The translations under genes and the position numbers were made by a program. Below the pieces are notes generated by a model. It ran no database searches, was not told the origin of the DNA, and was given only the letters and a program-made list of their open reading frames with translations. A DNA stretch of 64,000 bases from an uncultured Pseudomonadota bacterium (lineage in GTDB: Bacteria; Pseudomonadota; Alphaproteobacteria; Rs-D84), in the NCBI GenBank assembly GCA_900320405.1, contig OOHM01000002.1, positions 1 to 64,000 of the forward strand, in the 5' to 3' direction. Shown here piece after piece: positions 1 to 8,470 of this stretch. Positions within the stretch are counted from its first letter, which is position 1. Each line of letters begins with the position of its first letter.

Positions 1-212
1 CCGCGTTGGGTAACAACGCCTTCGGTTCCGGTTGTTTCAACAACACTGCCGTTTGTAAAGTTTGCACCGGTTGCACCAATTTTGTTTTGCTTGGTTGCGA
101 CCGCGGCATCAACATATCCCCGCGATGTAACGGTTGATGTTGTATCCGCCATAACTGAATTGATAGTTAATATTGATGCAATTGCACCAAATGTTAAAAT
201 TGGAATCCTCAT
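1..212 (-). CDS. Exported protein, 5' part only (runs off window start)
   Basis: Reading leftwards from an ATG at 212, an open frame of 70 codons continues past the edge of the window. The start MRIPILTFGAIASIL is followed by a hydrophobic stretch and a likely signal-peptidase site after ...SVMA, so the product is probably exported. The mature part begins DTTSTVTSRGYVDAAVA and is rich in Thr, Val, Ala and Gly, as in surface or stalk-like proteins. A strong Shine-Dalgarno run, AAGGAAGGGG, sits just upstream of the ATG and supports this start. I do not recognise a family, and most of the protein is outside the window, so no function is assigned. Confidence 0.75.
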   Translation of the reverse strand, partial: MRIPILTFGAIASILTINSVMADTTSTVTSRGYVDAAVATKQNKIGATGANFTNGSVVETTGTEGVVTQR

Positions 213-385
213 ATCCCCTTCCTTTTTGTGCTTGTTTTATACACATATATTATGGCATTAAAGGTACCTTTATTTTGACCACCCTTGTGATTTTGTAAGT
301 CATTGATTTTACTGAATCGCATTTCCTAAAAAAAGTACTGGACCGATTATTTCGACCATCCAAATAAAAAACGATGCGCCATAAC

Positions 386-733
386 TTACTTTGTTTTCTT
401 TTTTATTCTGTTCAGGAATTTTATTGTATCGTTTTCAATCCTGTCCCAAGATGCAATTTCTTGGCGACGCGCGTATTCGTCGGCCGTGCGTTCAAATAAT
501 TCACAGGCATATTCACGCGGAAAATACGGAATCCAGTTATCACGAACCTTGATATCAAAAATATCGCGCCCACAACGGGTTTCACAACGAATCAGGCATA
601 CAAACCGACCCCGATTTGTTTTTACCGTATAACTGGCCGTATATGAATTCGGTTCGGCGTATGTCATTACAATATTGTCTTGGGAAATGATTGTTCGCAA
701 AGAATCAAACAAAACCCAATGGAATTCGTTCAT
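386..733 (-). CDS. Hypothetical protein, 115 aa
   Basis: A small soluble protein starting MNEFHWVLFDSLRTII. I prefer this ATG at 733 over the one at 778 because AAAAGGAC lies just upstream of it, and a -10-like TATAAT (761-766) lies between the two starts. The chain has a central beta-rich part with two cysteines (LIRCETRCGRDIFD) and a charged helical C-terminus ending FLNRIKKKTK. There is no signal peptide or membrane segment. It is a single gene between an exported protein and der. I do not recognise a family. Confidence 0.6.
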   Translation of the reverse strand: MNEFHWVLFDSLRTIISQDNIVMTYAEPNSYTASYTVKTNRGRFVCLIRCETRCGRDIFDIKVRDNWIPYFPREYACELFERTADEYARRQEIASWDRIENDTIKFLNRIKKKTK

Positions 734-817
734 CGTTTTGTCCTTTTGGTTTTGCTTGTGATTATATATGTAGCACAAAAATATAAAATGTCAACTATGC
801 TTATTTAATAAATAATA

Positions 818-837
818 AACCGTCCAATTGGACGGTT
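818..837 (-). terminator. Terminator-like hairpin after der
   Basis: AACCGTCC and GGACGGTT form an 8-bp stem around AATT directly after the der stop codon. On the minus strand it is followed by an AT-rich, only moderately T-rich tail, so it may be a weak terminator. Confidence 0.6.
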
Positions 838-840
838 GTA

Positions 841-2166
841 TCAATCAAATGGGTTTTCTGATTTTTTGTATTCAATGGTAATTGGCAAATGTTCCCATTT
901 CAATGCCGTGGCCAATCCGCGACGCAAATAACGGGTATAAGATTCCGGTATGTCGGACGCCCCACCAACATTGATTGTTATGCGCATTGGATGTCGACCG
1001 GTTTGTGCCGCAAATTTTATCTTCATCGGCCGTTTAAGCCGCGACATAGGCGGTTGACGCGACGCGACCAATTCACCAACAATTTTGTTTATCAAACTGG
1101 TTGGGGCGGTCGCATTTGAAATATCGCACTGTTCATAAATTCGTTTGAACATATTTTGCACGCCCATACCCGTTTCGGCAGAAATTGCCAAAATCATAGG
1201 CTTTATAATTTGATGAAAAGAATTTGTAAAATGATGTTTCAATTTTAACAATTTTTCGTCTCTCTCTTCCGCCGGTACCAAATCCCACTTATTTAATGCA
1301 ACGCACAAAATTTTACCCGCATCATAAACACGTGCGGCAATACCCAATGCCTGGTTTTCAATATCGCGTGTGGCATCCACAACCAAAATAACCGCATCGG
1401 CCCGTTCAATTGCATCCAATGACTTTAATGCCGATAAAGTTTCTACATCATCACGCACATTTGATTTTCGGCGCAGACCCGCCGTATCCATCAACAAAAT
1501 ATCGCGACCATAAAACTTAACCGGAATTTTTACGGTATCGCGCGTGACACCTGGTTCATCCTTTACAATTTGACGGTTTTCACCCAACACACGATTTACC
1601 AATGTCGATTTGCCAACATTTGGTTGCCCCAAAACCGCGATTCGCGTGCGGCGTTCGGGGGCATCCGGAACATTTGCAACCGGAACATTTTTTTCGATAA
1701 ATTCATATATCGCATCAAAACCGTTCTTGTGTTCCGCAGAAATTAAAACCGGTGCACCAAATCCCAATTTATAGAATTCGTGAACATCGCCCAATTTTTT
1801 ACCTGATTCAGATTTATTTACCAACAACAACACCGGTGCACGCGTTTTTCGGCGCACAATGCGGGCCCAATCCATATCTTCGGGCAACAAACCGACGCGG
1901 CCATCAACCACAAACAGAACCGCATCAGATGTCGCAATCGTATCAATTGCCATATTTGTAGAATCTGCGGCAATACCATTTTTTTCGTGTTCCAATCCGG
2001 CGGTATCACATATCGTACAGTCCGGACGATTTACCATATTTGCCCGAATTATGTCACGTGTGACGCCCGGCCGGTCGTGCACCAATGCATCCCGTGTTCC
2101 CGTAAGGGCGTTAAACAATGTCGATTTGCCGGTATTTGGACGCCCGGCGATAGTTATCTTTGCCAT
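841..2166 (-). CDS. der: Ribosome biogenesis GTPase Der (EngA)
   Basis: Der is a double-domain GTPase needed for assembly of the 50S ribosomal subunit. The 441-residue protein has both G domains. The first has GRPNTGKST (8-16), DTAGLE (54-59) and NKSE (117-120). The second has GQPNVGKST (180-188), DTAGLRR (227-233) and NKWD (292-295). A KH-like C-terminal domain ends near WEHLPITIEYKKSENPFD. The start MAKITIAG is preferred; an in-frame ATG four codons upstream has no ribosome binding site. The first G4 motif is NKSE where the family normally has NKxD. The gene is separate from yfgM-bamB, its usual neighbours in some proteobacteria, which lie at 17.1-18.5 kb. Confidence 0.96.
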   Translation of the reverse strand: MAKITIAGRPNTGKSTLFNALTGTRDALVHDRPGVTRDIIRANMVNRPDCTICDTAGLEHEKNGIAADSTNMAIDTIATSDAVLFVVDGRVGLLPEDMDWARIVRRKTRAPVLLLVNKSESGKKLGDVHEFYKLGFGAPVLISAEHKNGFDAIYEFIEKNVPVANVPDAPERRTRIAVLGQPNVGKSTLVNRVLGENRQIVKDEPGVTRDTVKIPVKFYGRDILLMDTAGLRRKSNVRDDVETLSALKSLDAIERADAVILVVDATRDIENQALGIAARVYDAGKILCVALNKWDLVPAEERDEKLLKLKHHFTNSFHQIIKPMILAISAETGMGVQNMFKRIYEQCDISNATAPTSLINKIVGELVASRQPPMSRLKRPMKIKFAAQTGRHPMRITINVGGASDIPESYTRYLRRGLATALKWEHLPITIEYKKSENPFD

Positions 2167-2233
2167 GTGTTTTTCCATTGATTTTTTTTAATTATAAAGC
2201 AAAAATATAAATAATCAAATAAAGGAAGGCGCC

Positions 2234-2830
2234 ATGATGCAAAAAATAAAAAAATGGTATAAATCAATCAAAGGTATTGTTATAAATCCGCGTCGGTATT
2301 TTTCCAAGATTGTGGCAGACGGCGACATTGAAGAATCTATGTTAAAGGCATTTATATACGGTTTGATGGGCGGGTTGTTGGTATTGGGAATTCGTCTTAT
2401 TGGTGGCGCAACAATAACTATCAGTTCTGTGTTCACGGCGGTCGTTATTGTGCCGGTAATTGCGGTTGGATTGTTGTTCGTTGGCGGTGGTTTAATGATG
2501 TTGGTTTCGGAAATAACGGGTGGCGAACGCGATTGGGAAATTGCAATCAAAGGTTTGGCATCAATATTCTTTATATACCCGGTGATATTGGTTTTGAACG
2601 CACTGGCATTTAATTGCACATCTATGTGGATTATCAGCATTATTGGTGATGTGTATATATTGTTCTTGTTCTATAACATTGCACTTTATTGTATGCACGG
2701 GCGGCGCGCGGCGGTTATAGTGATAATCGGCATATTTGCGTTGTTTATGTTGACGGTGTATTTAACAAATTACCATATCGGGTGGTTTCTGTTAAAGAAC
2801 ACAGGCGCCGCATTATCTTGTTTGCTGTAA
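2234..2830 (+). CDS. Yip1-like multi-pass membrane protein
   Basis: A 198-residue integral membrane protein. A cytoplasmic N-terminus containing NPRRYFSKIVADGDIEES is followed by about five hydrophobic segments (roughly residues 40-62, 68-92, 108-128, 133-155 and 158-185). The N-terminal 'NP..yF..i' stretch leading into clustered transmembrane helices resembles bacterial Yip1-domain proteins, whose role is poorly known. AAAGGAAGG lies just before two consecutive ATG codons (2234 and 2237); either could be the start. It is divergent from der and upstream of dnaX with its own spacing. Family assignment is by pattern only. Confidence 0.75.
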   Translation: MMQKIKKWYKSIKGIVINPRRYFSKIVADGDIEESMLKAFIYGLMGGLLVLGIRLIGGATITISSVFTAVVIVPVIAVGLLFVGGGLMMLVSEITGGERDWEIAIKGLASIFFIYPVILVLNALAFNCTSMWIISIIGDVYILFLFYNIALYCMHGRRAAVIVIIGIFALFMLTVYLTNYHIGWFLLKNTGAALSCLL

Positions 2831-2919
2831 ATCGGTGATAAATTTACATTTGTGGCGGGATTATATTTGCCTTGAATTTTGATATTGGTTTGCTATCCTT
2901 GGCACAAAGGAAAGATAAT

Positions 2920-4455
2920 ATGGATGGCAACTATACGGTTTTGGCACGAAAGTATCGCAGCCAAGATTTTCAATCACTTATTGGGCAAGATGTTTTGGTA
3001 AAAACACTAACCACGGCAATAAATACCGGACGCATCGCACACGCGTATATCTTTACCGGAATTCGCGGAACCGGCAAAACCAGTACGGCACGAATTTTGG
3101 CCAAGGCATTAAATTGTTTATCAAGCGACGGCCCAACCGCCGCCCCGTGCGGGAAATGTGAAAACTGTCGCGCAATTGCGGCCGGACAACACATCGATGT
3201 TTTGGAAATTGACGCGGCATCCCATACCGGTGTTGATAATATGCGTGAAATTCTGGATGCGGCACAATATCGTCCAACAAATGGTCGATACAAAGTGTAC
3301 ATAATCGACGAAGTTCATATGTTGTCGTCCAGTGCGTTTAACGCATTGTTAAAGACATTAGAAGAACCACCTGCACATGTAATCTTTATTTTGGCAACAA
3401 CCGAAATTCGCAAGGTACCGGTCACGATTCTTTCGCGCTGTCAACGGTTTGATTTGGTGCGCGTTCCGGTGGAAACATTAAAAAAACACTTTGCGTGGAT
3501 TGCCGAACAAGAAAAAGTGGAATTGGCAGATGCGGCAAACGAATTGTTGGCGCGCGCGGCGGATGGTTCGGTGCGCGACGGTCTTTCCCTGCTTGACCAG
3601 GCGATTGCCCAAACAGGTGGTCATGTGGATGAAGCCGCAGTTATGGATATGTTAAAACGCGCGGACCGCGGTGTTGTTGTCGACTTTATGCAAACGATAC
3701 TTTCCGGTAACGTTTCTGCGGCGTTGGCACGCGCAGACGAAATTTATACAAATGGCGCGGATTTATCAATGTTGTTGACCGATATGATGGAATGGACACA
3801 TTGGGCAACGCGTATGCACCCGGTTCTAAGGGCGGGAAACAACGACAGTGCGCCATATACCGCCGACCAACGCGAACGCATAAATGAAATAAACAAACAT
3901 GTGTCGTTGAATACGCTTTCACGTCTGTGGCAGGTTATGGTTGCGTCCGTTTCAGAAATGGCGGCGGCGACGAATCAAAAACAATGTTTTGATATGTTAA
4001 TAATTCGAATGATGCATATCGCAGATATGCCGTCGGTTTCGGATATTTTGAAACAAAGCGAACGGCCGACACCCGCACCCGGCGTGGCCACGCCCGCCAC
4101 ACCAAAGCCCAATACAATAAAGATAAATTCTGCGGCCGATTTGGCGGATGCGTTGTCAAACGCACGGGAAATGATGCTCTATTCATACTTTACCAAAAAT
4201 ATAGAGGTCACCACGATTGCCAACAACAAGATTTCTTACTTTGACCGTGGGGGTGACGCAGATTTTCAAAAGAAATTGATTGTATGGTTAAACACCAAAA
4301 CCGGCGCAAATTGGAAATTGGAAAAAATTCAAGAATCACACCAAGACAAAACTGTGCGCGAACAAATTCAAACCGAAGCGGAATCCGACCCAATGGTCGC
4401 CGATGCGATGTCTTTGTTCGAAGGTGCAGAAATTGTTGGAATTTCAAAACAATAA
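2920..4455 (+). CDS. dnaX: DNA polymerase III subunit gamma/tau
   Basis: The clamp-loader ATPase of the replicative polymerase. In the 511-residue protein the AAA+ core shows Walker A GIRGTGKTS (47-55), a zinc-binding set Cys66, Cys77, Cys80 and Cys83, the Walker B/DExx motif IIDEVHML (128-135), sensor 1 ATTE (159-162) and a sensor 2 region GSVRDGLSLLDQ. I use the ATG at 2920 (MDGNYTVLARKYRSQ) because AAAGGAAAG precedes it and the conserved domain begins there; the longer frame from 2872 would start inside the promoter region (TTGAAT and TATCCT). The C-terminal tail is shorter than a typical tau tail. ybaB and recR, its usual partners, are not adjacent; ybaB is at 28.7 kb. Confidence 0.96.
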   Translation: MDGNYTVLARKYRSQDFQSLIGQDVLVKTLTTAINTGRIAHAYIFTGIRGTGKTSTARILAKALNCLSSDGPTAAPCGKCENCRAIAAGQHIDVLEIDAASHTGVDNMREILDAAQYRPTNGRYKVYIIDEVHMLSSSAFNALLKTLEEPPAHVIFILATTEIRKVPVTILSRCQRFDLVRVPVETLKKHFAWIAEQEKVELADAANELLARAADGSVRDGLSLLDQAIAQTGGHVDEAAVMDMLKRADRGVVVDFMQTILSGNVSAALARADEIYTNGADLSMLLTDMMEWTHWATRMHPVLRAGNNDSAPYTADQRERINEINKHVSLNTLSRLWQVMVASVSEMAAATNQKQCFDMLIIRMMHIADMPSVSDILKQSERPTPAPGVATPATPKPNTIKINSAADLADALSNAREMMLYSYFTKNIEVTTIANNKISYFDRGGDADFQKKLIVWLNTKTGANWKLEKIQESHQDKTVREQIQTEAESDPMVADAMSLFEGAEIVGISKQ

Positions 4456-4469
4456 AAATGGAGGGATAA

Positions 4470-4925
4470 ATGAAGTACGAATCAGGTCGTTCATTGATTG
4501 AAATTATCGGTGTTTTGGCGATAACCGCCGTTATGACGGCAAGTGCCGTTGGTATATATAATTCGATTCGACACAACCAAAAAAACACTATCGCATCCGC
4601 CGAGTTGCGCGAGGTTGCCAAGAATACAAAACTGCTTATGGAAATGCGTGGCGACTATACGGGTGTTTCGGTTGATTATCTTATCAAGGCCGGCGCATTA
4701 AAATCTGACAAGGCACCGGTTGGAAAATCTTGGTCAATAAATGTCGGCACCGATGTCACAAGTTTTTCAATAGATCTTAAAGGTTTGTCAAACGGCGAAT
4801 GCGAATTCTTTGCGACGGCATTGCCAAATTGGGCATACGATATGTTTGTGAACGGTTATCGGTTGGATAATTCTGCAACTTGCTTTGGCGGGTCGGAAAA
4901 CGACATATCTTTTATAGTAAGATAA
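4470..4925 (+). CDS. Type IV pilin-like (PilS-type) protein
   Basis: A 151-residue protein with a prepilin N-terminus. A short leader MKYESG precedes RSLIEIIGVLAITAVMT, giving a predicted cleavage after Gly6, Glu at mature position 5 and a long hydrophobic helix. Residue +1 is Arg rather than the usual Phe or Met. Two C-terminal cysteines (NGECEFF and SATCFGG) could close the disulphide loop typical of type IVb pilins such as PilS. GGAGGG is placed well before the ATG. It follows dnaX by 14 bases and is 1 base from the lipoprotein gene, so the two downstream genes are probably co-expressed. No prepilin peptidase or assembly ATPase gene is in the window, so its machinery must be elsewhere. Confidence 0.75.
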   Translation: MKYESGRSLIEIIGVLAITAVMTASAVGIYNSIRHNQKNTIASAELREVAKNTKLLMEMRGDYTGVSVDYLIKAGALKSDKAPVGKSWSINVGTDVTSFSIDLKGLSNGECEFFATALPNWAYDMFVNGYRLDNSATCFGGSENDISFIVR

Positions 4926-4926
4926 T

Positions 4927-5601
4927 ATGAAAAAAGTGCTTATTGGATTTTTTATCGCAATTCTGGCCGGGTGTACACCGTACACCAGTCCTGAGCGCGA
5001 AATGTGGAAAAATTACCTGTACGGCGCAACATTCACAGATATGAATGATGTTTCACAAACCGCGAAAAAACCGATATTTTTGGGCAGTGGTGGTCGCACG
5101 GTTCGGGATGCCATAATTCCAAATCCGGAAATGGAATATGGCGACAAGACACTGAATGAAACCGCAATGTATTTGGGGTATATGTCTGAATTAGAAACTG
5201 CGTTGTACGATGCATTGCGTCGACCGGGTTTATCGGTGCAACGCGCGGGTACAGATGTTTTGGTAATTATGGTTCGTGATTCAATTATGGAATTGAATGC
5301 CCCGGAAATTTCATCTATTGGTGACGAAAATTTACGCACCATTGCAAAAATATTAAACAAATATGATGCCACCTTTATCGAGGTCGCAGGCTATACCGAT
5401 TCTATGCGGGATACGAATGCGGCGCGTGCATTGTCAACCGATATGGCGGAACGCACGGCGGTATACTTTGCGCGTCACGGCATTAAGCCTGCGCGTATGT
5501 TTATTGTGGGACGCGGCGCCGCGCGCCCAATTGCCGCACAAGACGAATGGGGACGCCTGACCAACCGCAGGGTTGAACTGCGCATTTCTCCGGTTCGATA
5601 A
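4927..5601 (+). CDS. OmpA-family lipoprotein
   Basis: A 224-residue predicted lipoprotein with signal sequence MKKVLIGFFIAILAGC, so Cys16 would be lipidated. The C-terminal half (about 115-224) is an OmpA-like peptidoglycan-binding domain: it has the beta strand TFIEVAGYTDS, then RALSTDMAERTAVYFARHG, then GRGAARPIA and NRRVELRI near the end. Such proteins anchor the outer membrane to the cell wall. It follows the pilin-like gene by one base, suggesting translational coupling and perhaps a role in anchoring a pilus-like structure, which is inference. The N-terminal region (20-110) matches nothing I recognise. Confidence 0.85.
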   Translation: MKKVLIGFFIAILAGCTPYTSPEREMWKNYLYGATFTDMNDVSQTAKKPIFLGSGGRTVRDAIIPNPEMEYGDKTLNETAMYLGYMSELETALYDALRRPGLSVQRAGTDVLVIMVRDSIMELNAPEISSIGDENLRTIAKILNKYDATFIEVAGYTDSMRDTNAARALSTDMAERTAVYFARHGIKPARMFIVGRGAARPIAAQDEWGRLTNRRVELRISPVR

Positions 5602-5641
5602 ATCGTGATAACTTTCTCTTTTATTTTATAAAAATTGTTGC

Positions 5642-5647
5642 TATACT
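5642..5647 (+). promoter_or_regulatory. Putative -10 box for skp
   Basis: TATACT lies 35 bases before the chosen skp start, in an AT-rich gap after the lipoprotein gene. I see no clear -35 element, so this is a weak call. Confidence 0.4.
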
Positions 5648-5682
5648 GAACCCGTCAACAAAACAACAAAAGGATGGAAAAT

Positions 5683-6348
5683 ATGGTAGACACAAAAAAG
5701 ACAAACAATCCAACAACAAAAAACTATGTTAAATATGGTATCGTTGCCGCGGTTGTAATTGCGGTTGCATTAATTGGTGTTTTCGCCCTGCGTGGGTGCA
5801 GCGACAAAACAATTAGCGCAGACACTGCTATTAGCGAAGTATCCCCGGATGCCGCAAGTGGTGCAGATTTGCGCATCGCGGTGGTGCGTATGGACGCGAT
5901 TCAATCGGATGCCAATGCATTACAAGATTTGCGCAAACAAAAAGAAAACTATGAAAACAAATTGCGCAATGAATTAGAAAAACAACAAAAGGCATTGGAA
6001 AAAGAAAAAGCCGAAATTGAAAAATCCCAAGATGTATTATCGCGTGAGGCTTTGCAACGCCGCGTTGTTGAATACCAAGGCAAAGTCACAAAATTGCAAC
6101 GCGATTTGACCGAACGCGCCCAGGCGATTGATGCATCTTTCCAACGCGCATTGGCGCAAATCCAAGAAAAACATTTGGATCCAATTATTGAAGCAATCAT
6201 AAACAAAAAGAACCTGTCTTTGGTTATTGACGGTCGTTTTGCACGCACGGGTGCAAATGTTGCGAATCTGGATATTACAGATGATGTTATAAATTCACTG
6301 AACAAAAAAGTTTCATCTGTAAAAATGGAAACACCAAAAGGTTTTTAA
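5683..6348 (+). CDS. skp: Skp/OmpH-family periplasmic chaperone, membrane-anchored
   Basis: Skp holds unfolded outer-membrane proteins in the periplasm. The 221-residue protein has a long hydrophilic N-terminus, one membrane segment (about 18-37, YGIVAAVVIAVALIGVFAL), and then a strongly charged coiled coil (about 80-145, rich in K, E and Q), the hallmark of the OmpH family. The start at 5683 (MVDTKKT) is chosen because the ATG at 5674 lies inside the Shine-Dalgarno stretch AAAGGATGG. A Cys follows the membrane segment (ALRGCSDK), but Arg at -2 makes a lipobox doubtful; it looks more like a signal anchor than a cleaved signal. The order skp-lpxD-fabZ matches the conserved bamA-skp-lpxD-fabZ-lpxA locus; bamA and lpxA are missing here. 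Confidence 0.85.
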   Translation: MVDTKKTNNPTTKNYVKYGIVAAVVIAVALIGVFALRGCSDKTISADTAISEVSPDAASGADLRIAVVRMDAIQSDANALQDLRKQKENYENKLRNELEKQQKALEKEKAEIEKSQDVLSREALQRRVVEYQGKVTKLQRDLTERAQAIDASFQRALAQIQEKHLDPIIEAIINKKNLSLVIDGRFARTGANVANLDITDDVINSLNKKVSSVKMETPKGF

Positions 6349-6371
6349 TATATAAAAACATTTCAAGTTTT

Positions 6372-6398
6372 TTGACCGCCGAATTCGGCGGTTTTTTA
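6372..6398 (+). terminator. Rho-independent terminator after skp
   Basis: The perfect palindrome ACCGCCGAATTCGGCGGT is followed by a T run. It separates skp from lpxD, which then has its own promoter. Confidence 0.85.
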
Positions 6399-6436
6399 TA
6401 TTGGTATATTTCGCTTTTCTTTTGTTTTTTTTACGC

Positions 6437-6442
6437 TATAAT
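6437..6442 (+). promoter_or_regulatory. -10 box of lpxD, leaderless arrangement
   Basis: TATAAT is only 6 bases before the lpxD ATG. Transcription would begin at or next to the start codon. No Shine-Dalgarno sequence is present and the -35 region is weak. Confidence 0.65.
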
Positions 6443-6448
6443 GCCGAT

Positions 6449-7495
6449 ATGTCGAAAATAATTGATTTTTTATTAAAACCAAAAGCGGTCAAAATGACCG
6501 CCGGTGAATTGGCCAAAAAATTTGGCCTGGAATTGCGTGGAAACCCAGACACCGTTGTAAAAGGAATCGCACCAATCGCAGATGCACGCCCCGGTGATAT
6601 TGCGTTCTATTCCACCGAACAAAACAGCAATGCATTCAAGATATTGCCGGTATCCGTTTTGGAAAATACGCGCGCGTCGGTAATCTTGGTTCAGCCGGAA
6701 ATGGTATCCCACGCGCCCGCGGGTGCAACACTTCTGGTGTGCGCCAGTCCGCGTGGTGAAATTGTTAAGGTTCTGGGCGAGATTTATCGCGAACCGCCAC
6801 GGCGTGGCGTGTCCGGCGATGCACATATCGAACGCGGCGTGTTCTTTCGCAATCGTCGCAGCGTTTATGTTGGACAATTTGCAACTATTGAACGCGGTGC
6901 GGTGATTGAACCAGATGTCAAGATTTATCCAAACGCCTATATCGGGCGCAATGTCACGATTGGGCGTGGAACGGTCATTCAATCGGGCGCCCACATTGAA
7001 AATGCCACCATTGGTGCAGAATGCGTCATTCACAACGGTGCGTCTATTGGTAAAGACGGGTTTGGTTATACGCGTCAAGATGGTCATAATGTGTTTATTC
7101 CGCATGTTGGGCGCGTTGTTTTGGGCGACCGTGTATCGGTGGGCGCAAATTCCTGTATCGACCGTGGGGCATTAACTGATACAATGGTTGGCGACGGAAC
7201 CAAGATTGACAACCTGTGCCAAATTGCGCATGGGGTGGTTATTGGGCGCGAATGTTTTTTGGCGTCCGGTGTTGGAATTGCCGGTGGCGTTAAAGTCGGC
7301 GACCGTGCATTATTGGCCGGACATGTTGGAATAGCAAACGGGGTTAAGATTGGAAATGATGCCGAGGTCGGCGCAAACAGCGGTGTTTTCCGCGATGTGC
7401 CGGACGGCGCAAAACATATGGGTTATCCGGCTGGACCGGGAACGGAATTCTTGCGTCATTACGCATGGATAAAAAAGCATGTAAATAACGATTAA
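6449..7495 (+). CDS. lpxD: UDP-3-O-acylglucosamine N-acyltransferase
   Basis: LpxD adds the second hydroxyacyl chain in lipid A synthesis, using acyl-ACP. The 348-residue protein has an N-terminal uridine-binding domain (about 1-100), then a left-handed beta helix of hexapeptide repeats such as [13 protein letters not shown] and [14 protein letters not shown]. The probable catalytic histidine is in [10 protein letters not shown]. The C-terminal helix ends [11 protein letters not shown]. The start [10 protein letters not shown] at 6449 fits the family; an upstream in-frame ATG at 6401 lies before the -10 box and encodes an unrelated hydrophobic stretch. It is followed 15 bases later by fabZ, which draws on the same hydroxyacyl-ACP pool. 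Confidence 0.95.
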   Translation: MSKIIDFLLKPKAVKMTAGELAKKFGLELRGNPDTVVKGIAPIADARPGDIAFYSTEQNSNAFKILPVSVLENTRASVILVQPEMVSHAPAGATLLVCASPRGEIVKVLGEIYREPPRRGVSGDAHIERGVFFRNRRSVYVGQFATIERGAVIEPDVKIYPNAYIGRNVTIGRGTVIQSGAHIENATIGAECVIHNGASIGKDGFGYTRQDGHNVFIPHVGRVVLGDRVSVGANSCIDRGALTDTMVGDGTKIDNLCQIAHGVVIGRECFLASGVGIAGGVKVGDRALLAGHVGIANGVKIGNDAEVGANSGVFRDVPDGAKHMGYPAGPGTEFLRHYAWIKKHVNND

Positions 7496-7510
7496 TCAAA
7501 AGGTGAAAAT

Positions 7511-7951
7511 ATGATTGACACTAAAGGAATCGAGGCGGTTATTCCGCACCGTGGTGATATGCGCCTGGTTGATGAAATTCGCGAATTTACCGACAAAACC
7601 GCAGTCGGAATTAAATACGTGCGCGATAATGAATTTTGGTGTGCAGGGCATTTCCCGGCAAAGCCGATTATGCCCGGCGTTTTGATTGTTGAAGCGTTGG
7701 CGCAAACCGCGTGTTTTACGGTTTTGAACGCAATTGGTAATAATGGCGGACGGGCATTGGGGTACTTTGTGACAATTGAAAACGCCAAATTTACGCATAT
7801 GGTTGTGCCGGGCGACATATTGGAATTACACATTGAAGAAATCGGCGCAAAAATGAAACTGCATAAATTCAATGGCACGGCGTTTGTTAATGGGAAACGC
7901 GTGGCATGCGCAACATTTTCGGCAATGTTAGATAACGACCCACAGATTTAA
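7511..7951 (+). CDS. fabZ: 3-hydroxyacyl-ACP dehydratase FabZ
   Basis: FabZ dehydrates 3-hydroxyacyl-ACP to trans-2-enoyl-ACP in fatty acid elongation. The 146-residue hot-dog protein has the active-site stretch AGHFPAKPIMPGVLIVEALAQ, with His47 and Glu61 as catalytic residues. AAAGGTGAAAAT precedes the ATG. It is co-directional with lpxD, and the two enzymes compete for 3-hydroxyacyl-ACP, which explains the conserved linkage. A terminator follows at once, so the lpxA and lpxB genes that normally come next are not part of this unit. Confidence 0.96.
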   Translation: MIDTKGIEAVIPHRGDMRLVDEIREFTDKTAVGIKYVRDNEFWCAGHFPAKPIMPGVLIVEALAQTACFTVLNAIGNNGGRALGYFVTIENAKFTHMVVPGDILELHIEEIGAKMKLHKFNGTAFVNGKRVACATFSAMLDNDPQI

Positions 7952-7953
7952 TG

Positions 7954-7975
7954 ACGCCCATTTGGGCGTTTTTTA
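7954..7975 (+). terminator. Terminator after fabZ
   Basis: ACGCCCA and TGGGCGT form a short perfect stem followed by six Ts, starting just after the fabZ stop. It overlaps the 3' end of the convergent VIT-family gene. Confidence 0.85.
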
Positions 7976-8461
7976 TATCACTATACCAAAGAATATTTTT
8001 GCGCATTCGCCGATTATGAACGATGCCAGTGTCACAACAAAGCACACCATCATCATTTCAAAAAATGCCGGCCAAAATCTTTGCCCGTTTAATTTTGATT
8101 TCAAATAATTAAAGAAAAATATTATTGAGGTTGCGACGACATAGGTCATTATAACTCCGACCACCATATTTGATATGAACAAAAACGGCATCAATAACAT
8201 TGCGGCGGTAAAAACATATGCCGCACCCGTCATAATGCCACGCGTGACCGCACCGCGCATATTTCCGCCCGCCTTTTGCGACAGGTATTCCGACGCCATC
8301 ATAGAAAGGCCCGCTGCAACGGATGCGATTAGACCAGTTAAAACGATTATATATTGTGTTGCATCTGCAAATGCCAACCCGACAATCAATCCCAATGTCG
8401 AAACCAATGCGTCGTGCATTCCCAACACCAATGATGACCACACAGAATTTTCTATCTTCAT
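7973..8461 (-). CDS. VIT1/CCC1-family metal transporter
   Basis: A 162-residue membrane protein with about five transmembrane helices. The motif GMHDALVSTLGLIVGLA near residue 14 corresponds to the G-x-x-D-[GA]-[LI]-V-[ST] signature of the VIT1/CCC1 iron and manganese transporter family, and a second conserved part is LSMMASEYLSQKA. It is close to the minimal family size and lacks a long cytoplasmic metal-binding insert. The start at 8461 (MKIENSVWSS) matches the family; an upstream in-frame ATG at 8494 lies within the promoter. There is no Shine-Dalgarno sequence, and a -10 box ends 9 bases before the ATG. Export or storage of Fe or Mn is inferred from the family. Confidence 0.85.
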   Translation of the reverse strand: MKIENSVWSSLVLGMHDALVSTLGLIVGLAFADATQYIIVLTGLIASVAAGLSMMASEYLSQKAGGNMRGAVTRGIMTGAAYVFTAAMLLMPFLFISNMVVGVIMTYVVATSIIFFFNYLKSKLNGQRFWPAFFEMMMVCFVVTLASFIIGECAKIFFGIVI

Positions 8462-8470
8462 AACACAAAA

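Noticed and set aside
2872-2919. N-terminal extension of DnaX
   Set aside because: The extra 16 codons overlap a likely promoter (TTGAAT and TATCCT), while the ATG at 2920 has AAAGGAAAG and matches the family start.
3478-3492. A seven-A run in dnaX as a possible programmed frameshift giving gamma
   Set aside because: It falls near residue 188, inside the AAA+ domain, far before the place where gamma ends in other bacteria, and has no stimulatory stem that I could see.
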